DNA of 64,000 nt from Archangium gephyra (lineage in GTDB: Bacteria > Myxococcota > Myxococcia > Myxococcales > Myxococcaceae), in contig QFQP01000038.1 in the NCBI GenBank assembly GCA_003243425.1, positions 1 to 64,000 of the forward strand. The letters run 5' to 3'. Shown piece after piece: positions 16,917-24,909 of the stretch. The notes beneath the pieces are model-generated. The model saw nothing but the letters and a program-made list of their open reading frames with translations, was not told where the DNA came from and searched no databases. The stretch's first letter is position 1. Each line of letters starts with the position of its first letter. Made by a program: the position numbers and the translations under genes.

Positions 16917-19025
16917 ATGAAGCCGTCGAGCACGCTGCTGTTGATCTTCCTCGTCGCCGTCGTCGTCTTCGCTCAGACGTTGTGGGGCGGGTTCGTGTGG
17001 GACGACCTGATGCTCATCCAGTTCAACGCGCGGCTCCACGAGTCGGACGCGCTGCTCAAGTCGCTGACCTGGAACTTCTGGGAATGCTCGTCGCCCACCG
17101 GCGCCACCGCGTCGTACTGGCGCCCGCTGCCGAAGCTCTCGCACGTGGTGCTGTACCGCCTCGGCAATGAGCAACCGTGGCTCTTCCACGGCTTCAACGT
17201 CGTGATGCATGCGCTCAACAGCGTGCTGGTCGCGGTGTGGGCGCGCAAACGCCTGCTCGCCACCGGCGTGACCGAGGTGTCTGGCGTCGCGGCGCTCGCG
17301 GCCGGTGTGGTCTTCGCGCTGCACCCCTCGCGCTACGAAGTCGTCGGGTGGATCAGCTGCTCCACCGAGTTGATCTTCGCGTTCTTCGCGCTGCTCGTGG
17401 CCATCGCCTTCGAGAAGCGCGCGTGGTGGGGCGTGCTGGCGATGTTCGGCGCGGTGTTCAGCAAGGAGACCGCGCTGGTGCTTCCGGTGCTCTTCGGCCT
17501 CGACGCCTTCCTCCGAAAGGAGCTGCGCACGCGCCTGCCGTGGATCGCCGCGACCGGCGTGGTGGTGGGTATCGCGTGGGTGCTGCGCTGGGTGCTTCAT
17601 TTCGAGATGCCGCCGGTCAACACCGCGACCGACCTGGTGGTCATCGCCTCGCGTTCGCTGGGCGCCTTCACGCTGTTCCACCTGCGCTCGCTGTTGCCCA
17701 CCGAGGTCACCATCATCGCCTCGGAGTTCGAGCCCGTCGGGCCGGGGCGCTTCGACATTCCAGCGCACCTCATCGTCATCGGCGTGGCGCTGGTCATCGC
17801 CTGGGGCACCCTCATCGTGACGGGTTTGCGCAAGCAGAGCGTGCGGCCTTGGCTGGCCGACGCGCTGTGGTGGCTGATTCCCCTGGGACCGGTGCTGCAA
17901 GTGCGGCTGGTACCCGCGCCGCTGCTGGTCTCGGACCGCTTCCTCTACCTGCCCATCGCCGGAGCCGCGGTGCTGGTGGCACGCGCCTTCTCGAAGTTGC
18001 CCGAACGGCACGTGCGCGCCGCGAGACTGGGCCTCGCGGGCTGGGCGACGGCCGCGGCGGTGATGTTGTCGCTGGCGCTGCCGTCCTACGTCGACAACCA
18101 CACCTTCTTCGCGCGCGAGTTCAGCCTCCACCCCGGGCACCTCTTCGCCGCCGAAGGGTACGGCCGCGCGCTCGATGCCAGTGGCAATTTCTGGGCGGCG
18201 CAGAAGGTGTTCCAGACCCGCCTCGAGCGCGGAGTACCCGAGCACCGCCGCCTCGAATTGCTTTCGGTGATGGCCTCGACGTACCACCGCACGTTGCGCG
18301 ACGACCAGGTGCGCGAGCTCACGCAGCTGGCCTCGTACTTCTCGGGCATCGTCAACAACAACCCGAAGTCGCTGCAGCTGGGAGACCGGGAATGGGAGCT
18401 GAGCCCCCGTGCCGCGGCCGAGACGAACCTCATGAACTCGCAGGACGGCCTCTATTTCCGCGAGCTGCGCGCCGACCTGCTTTCGCGCCTGGGTCAACAG
18501 GAAGAGATTCTCAAGGTCGTCGCCCGCCGCCGCCGCCGTGAACCGGGAGCCGAATCGACGCTCGACCTCGCCCGCCGCCTCGCCATCGCCGACAAGTGGA
18601 TGGAGGCGTTGGTGGTGCTCGACGAAGACACGCCCCGGTACCGCGAGCTCGAACGGTCGCCGCTCGCCCGCTTCATCCGCACCTCGTCCACCCTCGCGCC
18701 GCAGGTGCCCGAAACCGCGGCCTCGTTCGCGGTGCGGCGTGCGGCCGTCTACGCGCGGCTGGGCGCTCCATGGCGCGCGCGCCGCGAACTCGAGCCCTTC
18801 ATCACCACTGACGCGGCTGACCCGCGGCTGGTGCATGCACGCGTTCAGGTCGAAATCTCGGACCTCAACTACGAGCGCGCGCTCGAGATTCTCGACGAGG
18901 CCATCGCCCGGCAGCCCGGCGAGACCTCGTTTGCCGACGCACGCCGCGAAGTCACCGCCGCACAGGACCTGTGGAAGCGCGCGGTGGAGGTCGAGTTGAT
19001 GGCCGCAGAACCCGCGACGATGTGA
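16917..19025 (+). CDS. TMTC-like polytopic membrane protein with long TPR tail
   Basis: The 702-residue paralog of the divergent 15293 gene begins with a membrane segment, then GFVWDDLMLIQFNARLHE (the acidic pair), SYWRPLPKLSHVVLY, FALHPSRYEVVGWISCSTELIFAFFALL and FSKETALVLPVLFGLDAF. Roughly ten to eleven hydrophobic segments end near residue 390. The remaining ~310 residues are hydrophilic and TPR-like. ATG 16917 gives a clean membrane-targeting N-terminus; the 13 residues before it in the same frame are not protein-like. It ends two bases before the stop of the convergent pilI gene. The acceptor is unknown. Confidence 0.8.
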   Translation: MKPSSTLLLIFLVAVVVFAQTLWGGFVWDDLMLIQFNARLHESDALLKSLTWNFWECSSPTGATASYWRPLPKLSHVVLYRLGNEQPWLFHGFNVVMHALNSVLVAVWARKRLLATGVTEVSGVAALAAGVVFALHPSRYEVVGWISCSTELIFAFFALLVAIAFEKRAWWGVLAMFGAVFSKETALVLPVLFGLDAFLRKELRTRLPWIAATGVVVGIAWVLRWVLHFEMPPVNTATDLVVIASRSLGAFTLFHLRSLLPTEVTIIASEFEPVGPGRFDIPAHLIVIGVALVIAWGTLIVTGLRKQSVRPWLADALWWLIPLGPVLQVRLVPAPLLVSDRFLYLPIAGAAVLVARAFSKLPERHVRAARLGLAGWATAAAVMLSLALPSYVDNHTFFAREFSLHPGHLFAAEGYGRALDASGNFWAAQKVFQTRLERGVPEHRRLELLSVMASTYHRTLRDDQVRELTQLASYFSGIVNNNPKSLQLGDREWELSPRAAAETNLMNSQDGLYFRELRADLLSRLGQQEEILKVVARRRRREPGAESTLDLARRLAIADKWMEALVVLDEDTPRYRELERSPLARFIRTSSTLAPQVPETAASFAVRRAAVYARLGAPWRARRELEPFITTDAADPRLVHARVQVEISDLNYERALEILDEAIARQPGETSFADARREVTAAQDLWKRAVEVELMAAEPATM

Positions 19026-19027
19026 CG

Positions 19028-19795
19028 TCAGCGGAAGTCGCGGCGCGAGAACACCAGGCTCGCCGCGGTCACGAAGAGCAGCGCCCAGGCGGCGCCGACC
19101 CCGCATGACGACAGCAGCTCCGGCAGCTCGATGGTCGATTCCCACGCCGCTTCGACGCGGTAGTCGAGCCGGTCCAGGTTCGGCACCAGCGCGTAGAGCA
19201 CGCCGCACGCCCGCGCGAGACCCGGCAGGTCGGTGCGCTGCGAGAGCGCGAAGAGGTCGGGGCTCAGGTGTCCCATGAGGTACACGCCGACGAGCGACAG
19301 CGCGCCCACCAGCTGACCGGTCGAAGCCGACAACAACAACCCCAGCGCGGCCAGCACGAAGAGCTCGACCCACAAGCCCAGCAACGCCGCGCCCATGGCG
19401 CCGGTCGGCTGCACCCCGAAGAGCAGCAACTGCAGGCCGTAGAAGAACGCCATCGCCGCCAGCAACACGGTCAGCGTGGTCATCATGCCGAGGTAGCGGC
19501 CGACGACGAACTGCGTGCGGCTGATGGGGCGCGACATCACCAGGAACACGGTGCGCTTCTCGATTTCGCGGCTCAGCGTGCCGACCGACAGGAACATCGA
19601 GAGCGCGGCCATCAACAGCGCCATCACGCCGAGGCCGAAATCGGTCACCGCACGGTCGATGGTGAAGACCGTGGTGTTCATGACCAGCGTGGTCAGCAGA
19701 ATCAGCACGCCGGCGAATACGCCCACCACCACGGTGATGCGGTTTCGCAATGCTTCGCGAAAGCCCGCCAGCATCAACGCCAGAATCACCCTCAT
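19028..19795 (-). CDS. pilI: ABC transporter permease, PilI-like
   Basis: The 255-residue ABC-2-type permease has six hydrophobic segments. It includes FGVMALLMAALSMFLSVGTLSREIEKRTVFLVMSRPISRTQFVVGRYLG, typical of permeases that pair with single-domain ATPases. The ATG at 19795 overlaps the ATPase gene by four bases. Its place as the last gene after pilA, a pilG-like gene and an ABC ATPase matches the pilGHI cluster of Myxococcus xanthus, whose products are needed for type IV pili. The name rests on this synteny. Confidence 0.8.
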   Translation of the reverse strand: MRVILALMLAGFREALRNRITVVVGVFAGVLILLTTLVMNTTVFTIDRAVTDFGLGVMALLMAALSMFLSVGTLSREIEKRTVFLVMSRPISRTQFVVGRYLGMMTTLTVLLAAMAFFYGLQLLLFGVQPTGAMGAALLGLWVELFVLAALGLLLSASTGQLVGALSLVGVYLMGHLSPDLFALSQRTDLPGLARACGVLYALVPNLDRLDYRVEAAWESTIELPELLSSCGVGAAWALLFVTAASLVFSRRDFR

Positions 19796-20742
19796 TCCAG
19801 CATGCCTCCGACCTGCTGCCCGCTGCCCTTCACCGCGGCGACGAAGGTGTCTTCCAGCGAGAGCTGCAGGGGGTGCACGCGCGTCACCTTCCACCCGCGC
19901 GTGAGCGAAAACTGCAGCACGTTCTGCAGCGCGTCGGCAGGCACTTCGAAGATCGCGCGCCCGCTGAGCAGCTCTCGGCGCACCACGCCCGGCACCTCGG
20001 GGAACCCTTCGGCTTCCTGGTGTTCCACCACCACCTCGAAATTGCGCGTTCCGGTGCTCATCAATTCCTGCACGTGGCCCGACTTCCAGACCTTGCCGCC
20101 CACCACCAGGGCCACGCGGTCACACAGGCTCTCGACGTCACTGATGATGTGCGTACAGAACAGCACCGCCGCGCCGCGCGACCGCTGCTCGATGATGAGC
20201 TCGCGCACCAGCTTCCGCCCCAGCGGGTCGAGGCCCGAGGTCGGCTCGTCGAGAATGATGAGCCTGGGGTCACCCAGCAGCGCACCGGCCAGCATCGCGC
20301 GCTGGGTCATGCCCTTGCTGTAGCGGCGAATGGCGAGGTGCCCGTGTTTCTGGAGCTCGACGCGCTCGATGACGCGGTCGACCTGCCGGTTGGCCTCGGC
20401 GCCATGAAGCCCCGCCAGCGCGGCTTGAAAATGCAGGTACTCGCGGCCGGTGAGGTGCTCGTAGGGCGCGGGCATTTCAGGCACGTAGCCCACCGGCACG
20501 CGCGACCTCGCTTCGCGCACGTCGACGCCGAACAACGTCGCCTTGCCCGCCGACGGCCACACCAGGTTCAGCAGAATCTTGATGCACGTCGACTTGCCGG
20601 CGCCGTTGGGGCCGATGAGGCCGAACACCTCCCCGGGCTTCACCTCGAAGCTCACGCCCGACAGCGCGCGAACGCTCTTCCGGCCCATGAAGCCAAGACG
20701 GTACGTCTTCTCGAGACCTTCGACCTGAACGACTGGAGTCAT
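19792..20742 (-). CDS. pilH: ABC transporter ATP-binding protein, PilH-like
   Basis: The 316-residue ATPase has Walker A GLIGPNGAGKST at about residue 41, the signature RRYSKGMTQRAMLAGAL, Walker B LIILDEPTSGLDP and the switch His in CTHIISD. The ~85 residues after the nucleotide-binding domain are an accessory domain common in this ABC-2 group. It is coupled by four-base overlaps to the genes on both sides, forming one unit with the permease. In M. xanthus the equivalent transporter is required for pilus function, but its cargo is not established. Confidence 0.85.
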   Translation of the reverse strand: MTPVVQVEGLEKTYRLGFMGRKSVRALSGVSFEVKPGEVFGLIGPNGAGKSTCIKILLNLVWPSAGKATLFGVDVREARSRVPVGYVPEMPAPYEHLTGREYLHFQAALAGLHGAEANRQVDRVIERVELQKHGHLAIRRYSKGMTQRAMLAGALLGDPRLIILDEPTSGLDPLGRKLVRELIIEQRSRGAAVLFCTHIISDVESLCDRVALVVGGKVWKSGHVQELMSTGTRNFEVVVEHQEAEGFPEVPGVVRRELLSGRAIFEVPADALQNVLQFSLTRGWKVTRVHPLQLSLEDTFVAAVKGSGQQVGGMLE

Positions 20743-21584
20743 GGCGGCAGGAGCGGTTGATGCGGACGCAAGCGCGACGGGCGGGAGCTTGCCCTCGCGC
20801 CTTCAGGCGTCAAGCTGATGGTTCCGCCGAGCGGGTCTTCGGGCACACCGGGCAACAGCTTCGCGCCGACGAGCTCGTCGAGGTCGACAGCGGCGCGGCC
20901 GTGGGCTTCTCTGAAAAGGGCAGCGGCGTCGTCCACTTCGACGAGCAGCTTTTCCTGCTCGATTTCCAGCAGCCGCGTGGTGAAGAAGGCGCGCGTCTCG
21001 TCATCGGAGTTCTCGCTGACCTGACGGGCGAACTCGGTGGCAGCGTCGAAATCACCGGCGTTGGCGTACAGGCGCGTGGCGAGCTGCGCGAGGTAGGCTG
21101 GCGCGCGCGGCGACTTCGAAGCGCGCTCCAACACCCGGGCGGCAGCCGCGGGGTCGTGCTTCATGTTGAGCAGCAGAAACGACTGGTAGATGGCCAGGCG
21201 CGGCTCGTCGGGCAGCGTGCGCATGCCCTTGTCGAGCAACGCGACGGCCTCGTCGACGTTCCAGGTCTCGTCGCCCACGTCGATGGTGCCCAGCAGCCCA
21301 CCAACCATGTACGCGTAGAAGAAGGTCGGCTCGAGGTCGGTGACGAACTCGCCCCACTTGATGACCTGCTTGCCTTCCCACGGCAGCTTCGCGGTGGCCG
21401 CGAGGTTCACCATTCGAATCCAATAGAAGTCGGTCACCATCGAGGCGACGGGCTTGCTCAAGACCCGCACCATGCGCTGGTCGGGCAACAGGGTCTGACC
21501 CCGGACGTTGTGGGTGAAGCGCGGGGTGTCGTGAAACCACGCGATGACGGCGACCGACGCGGCGAGGAGAGCGATTCGGAGCAT
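20739..21584 (-). CDS. pilG: PilG-like exported TPR protein
   Basis: The 281-residue protein has an N-terminal hydrophobic segment (MLRIALLAASVAVIAWF) that could anchor or export it, and a mostly helical TPR-like body (LEPTFFYAYMVGGLLGT, ALLDKGMRTLPDEPRLAIYQSFLLLN, APAYLAQLATRLYANAGDFDAATEFARQ). The longer frame from 21605 would begin at a TTG within the T-run of a terminator, so ATG 21584 is chosen. No clear Shine-Dalgarno sequence precedes it. Between pilA and pilH this is the place of pilG in M. xanthus; the naming is by position and overall character, not by a recognised motif. Confidence 0.7.
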   Translation of the reverse strand: MLRIALLAASVAVIAWFHDTPRFTHNVRGQTLLPDQRMVRVLSKPVASMVTDFYWIRMVNLAATAKLPWEGKQVIKWGEFVTDLEPTFFYAYMVGGLLGTIDVGDETWNVDEAVALLDKGMRTLPDEPRLAIYQSFLLLNMKHDPAAAARVLERASKSPRAPAYLAQLATRLYANAGDFDAATEFARQVSENSDDETRAFFTTRLLEIEQEKLLVEVDDAAALFREAHGRAAVDLDELVGAKLLPGVPEDPLGGTISLTPEGARASSRPSRLRPHQPLLPP

Positions 21585-21596
21585 GGGAGTGCGGGG

Positions 21597-21638
21597 AAAA
21601 AACAACGGGCGGGCAACTCGCCAGGAGTTACCCGCCCG
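21597..21638 (-). terminator. Terminator between pilA and pilG
   Basis: On the minus strand, two 14-base arms (cgggcgggtaactc at 21638-21625 and gagttgcccgcccg at 21619-21606) pair with one mismatch around a 5-base loop, followed by ttgtttttt. It begins 23 bases after the pilA stop. It would let abundant pilA mRNA end while allowing some read-through into pilGHI. Confidence 0.88.
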
Positions 21639-21661
21639 AAGTTGCCTTCAACTGAAGTCGA

Positions 21662-22291
21662 TTACGGGCAGGCGACGTCGTTGTAGGTGTTGACCGGCGT
21701 ACCCGACGGGCCGTTCTGGGCGTCGGCGCAGGCGCCGGCGGTGACGGTCAGCGTCATCGAGCCACCGATGGCCCACGTGTCGTTGTCCGAGTCGTTGTCG
21801 ACGGTGCCGGTCGCGGTCGAGACGAAGAAGCCGTTCGGACCAGCCGAGATACCTGCCGAGGCCAGCGTGCCGCCGCTGCCGTTATCAGCCGTCGCCGTGA
21901 ACGAGCCAGAAGGCGTAGGAGCCGCGATCGCGCCCGAGCCGATCTTGTACACGTCGACCTCGATGAGGCCGACGTCGCCAGTCGCGGCCGGGAGGGTCGC
22001 CGCGTTGCGCTGCTGCGAGGCGGCGCCGCCGATGCGGTACGCGTAGCGGTTACCACGCTCAGGAATGAAGCCGACCTGGTTGAACGCCGACGAGTAGGTG
22101 TCCTTCTCGGCGAAGTACGACTTCTCGGCCTGGAAGACGCCCTTGAGGTTGGTCTTGGCTTCCGACTGCTTGGAGCGAGCCTGGAACTTGATGAAGTTCG
22201 GAATCGCGATGGCGGCAAGGATGCCGATGATGGCGACGACGATCATCAGCTCAACGAGGGTAAAACCCTTCTTCTTCAGCAAGCTCTTCAT
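21662..22291 (-). CDS. pilA: Type IV pilin PilA
   Basis: The 209-residue prepilin has an eight-residue basic leader (MKSLLKKKG) cleaved before FTLVELMIVVAIIGILAAIAIPNFIKFQARSKQSEAKTNLKG, which is nearly identical in style to M. xanthus PilA. The disulfide-type end has CADAQNGPSG then YNDVACP. A GGAGAAC ribosome binding site precedes the ATG. It is driven by a strong sigma54 element 55-71 bases upstream and followed by its own terminator, then pilGHI. This is the likely major pilin for twitching/S-motility. The paralog at 12353 has the same length and tail. Confidence 0.95.
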   Translation of the reverse strand: MKSLLKKKGFTLVELMIVVAIIGILAAIAIPNFIKFQARSKQSEAKTNLKGVFQAEKSYFAEKDTYSSAFNQVGFIPERGNRYAYRIGGAASQQRNAATLPAATGDVGLIEVDVYKIGSGAIAAPTPSGSFTATADNGSGGTLASAGISAGPNGFFVSTATGTVDNDSDNDTWAIGGSMTLTVTAGACADAQNGPSGTPVNTYNDVACP

Positions 22292-22345
22292 GGTGTTCTC
22301 CGGTTTTGATTTTTGAACTGCGGTGAAATCCGCGCTGATCCGTAG

Positions 22346-22362
22346 AGCAACTGTGGGGCCAA
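22346..22362 (-). promoter_or_regulatory. Sigma54 (-24/-12) promoter of pilA
   Basis: On the minus strand TTGGCCCCACAGTTGCT fits the consensus (TGGCACG, four bases, TTGC) with the invariant GG and GC exactly ten bases apart. Transcription would start around 22333-22335, giving a leader of ~42 bases. Sigma54 control of pilA with PilR is known in M. xanthus. Confidence 0.85.
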
Positions 22363-22421
22363 GCGCGTTACGACGGCTGCGAACGTAATGTCAGGTACTT
22401 ACGTCGTCTACTTTTGGGCTC

Positions 22422-22440
22422 AGTGACAAATTTTGTCAGC
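22422..22440. promoter_or_regulatory. Palindromic box upstream of pilA
   Basis: AGTGACAAATTTTGTCAGC contains the perfect arms TGACAAA and TTTGTCA around one base. It is 131 bp upstream of the pilA start and ~60 bp upstream of the -24 element, the usual place for an enhancer-binding activator. Read on the minus strand it shares TGAC and TTTGTCACT with the box at 12221. PilR is the obvious candidate. Confidence 0.55.
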
Positions 22441-22537
22441 CGCGCGTTGCCGATCTTCGGCCTTGCAGCGAACAGAAACGCCTGAAAACACCGGTGGTTA
22501 CGCGTGCTCAGCACGCCCACACCCAGCGCGGGTCGGA

Positions 22538-22939
22538 TCAGATTCGGAGGCGGTCAGTCGCGCAGGTGATGCTCTTCCGGCCGTACTCCGCCAACCCGTG
22601 TGCCAGCTCCGTGAGCGTGCCCGTCGAGGCGCGAAGGCTGTTGGCCTTCAACAACATCGGGAGGTTCACCCCGGTCAAAACTTCCATGCGCTTTTCACGG
22701 CACAGCGCCATGGACTGGGTGCACGGCGAGCCGCCGATGAGGTCGGCCAGCACGATGACGCCTTCGCCGGTGTCGACGGTGCGCACCGCGTCTTTGATGG
22801 CCGTGCGGAGGTCGTCGATGGAGGCGCCGGGTTCGACGCTGCAGGAAGTGGCCTGGTCGAGCTTGCCGACGATTTGCTCGGCGGTGGCGAGCAGTTCAGC
22901 GGCGAGATGCCCATGTGATGCGACGACGAAACCGACCAT
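22538..22939 (-). CDS. PTS mannose-family EIIA protein
   Basis: The 133-residue EIIA-Man fold protein has FVVASHGHLAAELL, where His9 is the expected phosphorylation site, then VIVLADLIGGSPCTQSM, the dimer/active-site strand. The ATG at 22939 gives the family's usual length. There is no EIIB, EIIC, HPr or EI in the window, so it is unlikely to be part of a sugar uptake system here and may be regulatory. It lies downstream of htrA on the same strand, 65 bases away. Confidence 0.87.
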   Translation of the reverse strand: MVGFVVASHGHLAAELLATAEQIVGKLDQATSCSVEPGASIDDLRTAIKDAVRTVDTGEGVIVLADLIGGSPCTQSMALCREKRMEVLTGVNLPMLLKANSLRASTGTLTELAHGLAEYGRKSITCATDRLRI

Positions 22940-23004
22940 GGATGAACTCCGGCTACCTGACGACTCCACTAGCTTCGTCCTTTCCGGGCTGCAAGCAAGC
23001 GTGG

Positions 23005-24033
23005 CTACCGCTTCGGTTTACCCAGAACGGGGACCGTCAGCCCTTCGGGAATCGACACCTCGACCACGCTGCTCTTCCCGGCGCGCAGCACGTCGTAGCG
23101 AAGCGTCTCGCCCTGCTTGAGCGCCCGCAGCGTTCTGGCGACCTTCGCGGTGTCGGTGGCCGGCACGCCGTTGACGCTGACGATGAGGTCCCCGCCCAGG
23201 CGCACCTTGTTTCCTCCGACGTCGGCCTCCGTCTTGCCGCCGCGCAGCCCGCCCTTCGCCGCGGCGCTGTCTTCCTTCACCGTCTCGACCAGAAAGCCAC
23301 CTTCGACGGGCCAGTTGAAGAGCTCGGCCACGTCTTTGGGAATGAAGCGCAGCCCCACGCCGAGGTACGGCAGCGCGTCGTCGAACAGGCGCGAGCGCAC
23401 CGTATTACTCGGCACCGCGAAGTTGAGGCCCACGCTGCCGCCGCTCTTGCTGAGCATGAAGCTGGCGATGCCGACGACCTCGCCCTTGTCGTTGAACAGC
23501 GGCCCGCCGGAGTTGCCCTGGTTGATGGCCACGTCGGTCTGCAGCAGGTGCCGGGGCACGAGGCCGGGCCGGTCGTTGGTGCGCAGCGCGCTGACCACGC
23601 CCGACGTCAGCGAGTGCTCGAGGCCGTAGGGCGCGCCGATGGCAAACAGCCGCTGACCGGGCTTGAGGGCGTCACTGTCGGCGAGCGGAACGACGGTGAA
23701 CTTCTTCGGCAGCTCGGCGACCTTGAGCAGCGCGAGGTCTTCTGTGCGCGAGAGCGAGACCACGGTGGCGATGGCCTTGAACGCGTCGTCGCGCCAGCGC
23801 ACCTCGATGACGTCCGCCGATTCCACGACGTGCGCGGCGGTCACCACGTACCCGTCCTTGTGCACCAGCACTCCCGAGCCGGTGCCGATGGTGACGGCCA
23901 CGAGTGAAGTGGTCTCGTCTTCGCGAACGATGCGCTCACCGACGCGAATGGTGACGACGGCATCATCGACCTTCGGGAAGAGCTCTTCAGGGGTCGCGGT
24001 GGTGAGCAACGAGAACAACGCGAGGCTGAGCAT
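23005..24033 (-). CDS. HtrA/DegP-like trypsin-family serine protease with one PDZ domain
   Basis: The 342-residue exported protease has a short hydrophobic N-terminus with likely signal peptide cleavage near residue 14. The catalytic triad is complete: His68 in TAAHVV, Asp99 in EDLALL, Ser175 in GNSGGP. A PDZ domain covers about residues 225-330 (GVGLRFIP... GGFLVETV ... GDLIVSVNG). HtrA proteases degrade or refold damaged envelope proteins in the periplasm. It follows the amidase gene by 21 bases and is probably in the same operon as the kinase and activator upstream. Confidence 0.9.
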   Translation of the reverse strand: MLSLALFSLLTTATPEELFPKVDDAVVTIRVGERIVREDETTSLVAVTIGTGSGVLVHKDGYVVTAAHVVESADVIEVRWRDDAFKAIATVVSLSRTEDLALLKVAELPKKFTVVPLADSDALKPGQRLFAIGAPYGLEHSLTSGVVSALRTNDRPGLVPRHLLQTDVAINQGNSGGPLFNDKGEVVGIASFMLSKSGGSVGLNFAVPSNTVRSRLFDDALPYLGVGLRFIPKDVAELFNWPVEGGFLVETVKEDSAAAKGGLRGGKTEADVGGNKVRLGGDLIVSVNGVPATDTAKVARTLRALKQGETLRYDVLRAGKSSVVEVSIPEGLTVPVLGKPKR

Positions 24034-24054
24034 GCGCGCGATGTTGCCCGAAGC

Positions 24055-24803
24055 TCACGGCGCGACGCGCGCGAAATCCAGCACGGCGGCGGCGATGGCG
24101 GCCGAGAACGCAGCGTGCGTCGCGGGCGCTTCCCAGCGGGCCACCTCCTGCACGTCGAGCGCGTGGTGCGTCTCGATGATGACGGTGGGAATGGTGGAAC
24201 CGCGCAGAAAGTACACGCGCTGCTTCAACGGCCTGCTGTCGATCCACCCCGAGGGTTCGACGCCGTCCTGACGGTAGAGCGCGCCGTAGTCTTCGCCTCC
24301 GTAGGCGACGAAGCCGGCTTCACGGAGCCGCTTGCCGACCGCGCGCCCGAGCCGCTCCCGCCGGGGAAACGCTGGGCCTTCGTCGCTCCAGAGCACGGCG
24401 AACCCGGGCGCGTGGGGGTTCTGCCAGCAGGTGCCGCCGTCGGGCTGCGCGAGCGGCCACGCTTCACCGCGCACGTCGGAATGGAGGCTGATGATGACGT
24501 CGGCCTTCCACGCCGCGGCGCGCGCGAGCCGGGCCGCGTACTTCGACCCCGAGGCGGTGAGCCGCGACTGCATGACCTCGAAGCGGCCGGTGGCGAGCAA
24601 CGCCGCGCCGAGCTTCTGCGCGGCGCGAGCGTGTGGCCTCGTTCTTCCTGACAGAAGCAGCCGAGCGCGCCGACGTTGCCGGGCGCGCCGTGGCCGGCGT
24701 CGATGAAGACGCGGAGCCTTCGCGCGGGTTCGTCGGGGAGCGGGACGGTGGTGAGCGTGGCGTCGTCAGCGGGCCATGCAGCGAGGAGGAGCGCCAGCAG
24801 CAC
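24055..24803 (-). pseudogene. N-acetylmuramoyl-L-alanine amidase, interrupted by a frameshift
   Basis: Two frames together make one Amidase_3 protein. The first (from GTG 24803) has a signal peptide (LLALLLAAWPA), then VFIDAGHGAPGNVG with the first zinc His and CQEERGHTL with the zinc Glu. The second frame continues AQKLGAALLATGRFEVMQSR, then IISLHSDV (zinc His) and VIIETHHALD (catalytic Glu). The switch lies in the GC-only stretch gcgcggcgcgag (about 24618-24629) and needs one added or two removed bases. Either an assembly error in a GC run or a real recent frameshift would explain it. An intact enzyme would cleave peptidoglycan stem peptides in the periplasm. Confidence 0.8.
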
Positions 24804-24909
24804 GCGCGTGGAACGACGGGTGCCCCCGGAAGGTTCCCGCGGCCGCGCTGGCTGAGGGCCGAACGTCTGAGCGGCTTCCCGTCGTCACCGCTTCACGCAA
24901 CCGCTGGGT

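Noticed and set aside
16908..19373. An 821-residue open frame on the minus strand
   Set aside because: It is antisense to the TMTC-like gene; the translation is a His/Arg/Gln-rich composition typical of reverse-frame shadows in high-GC DNA.
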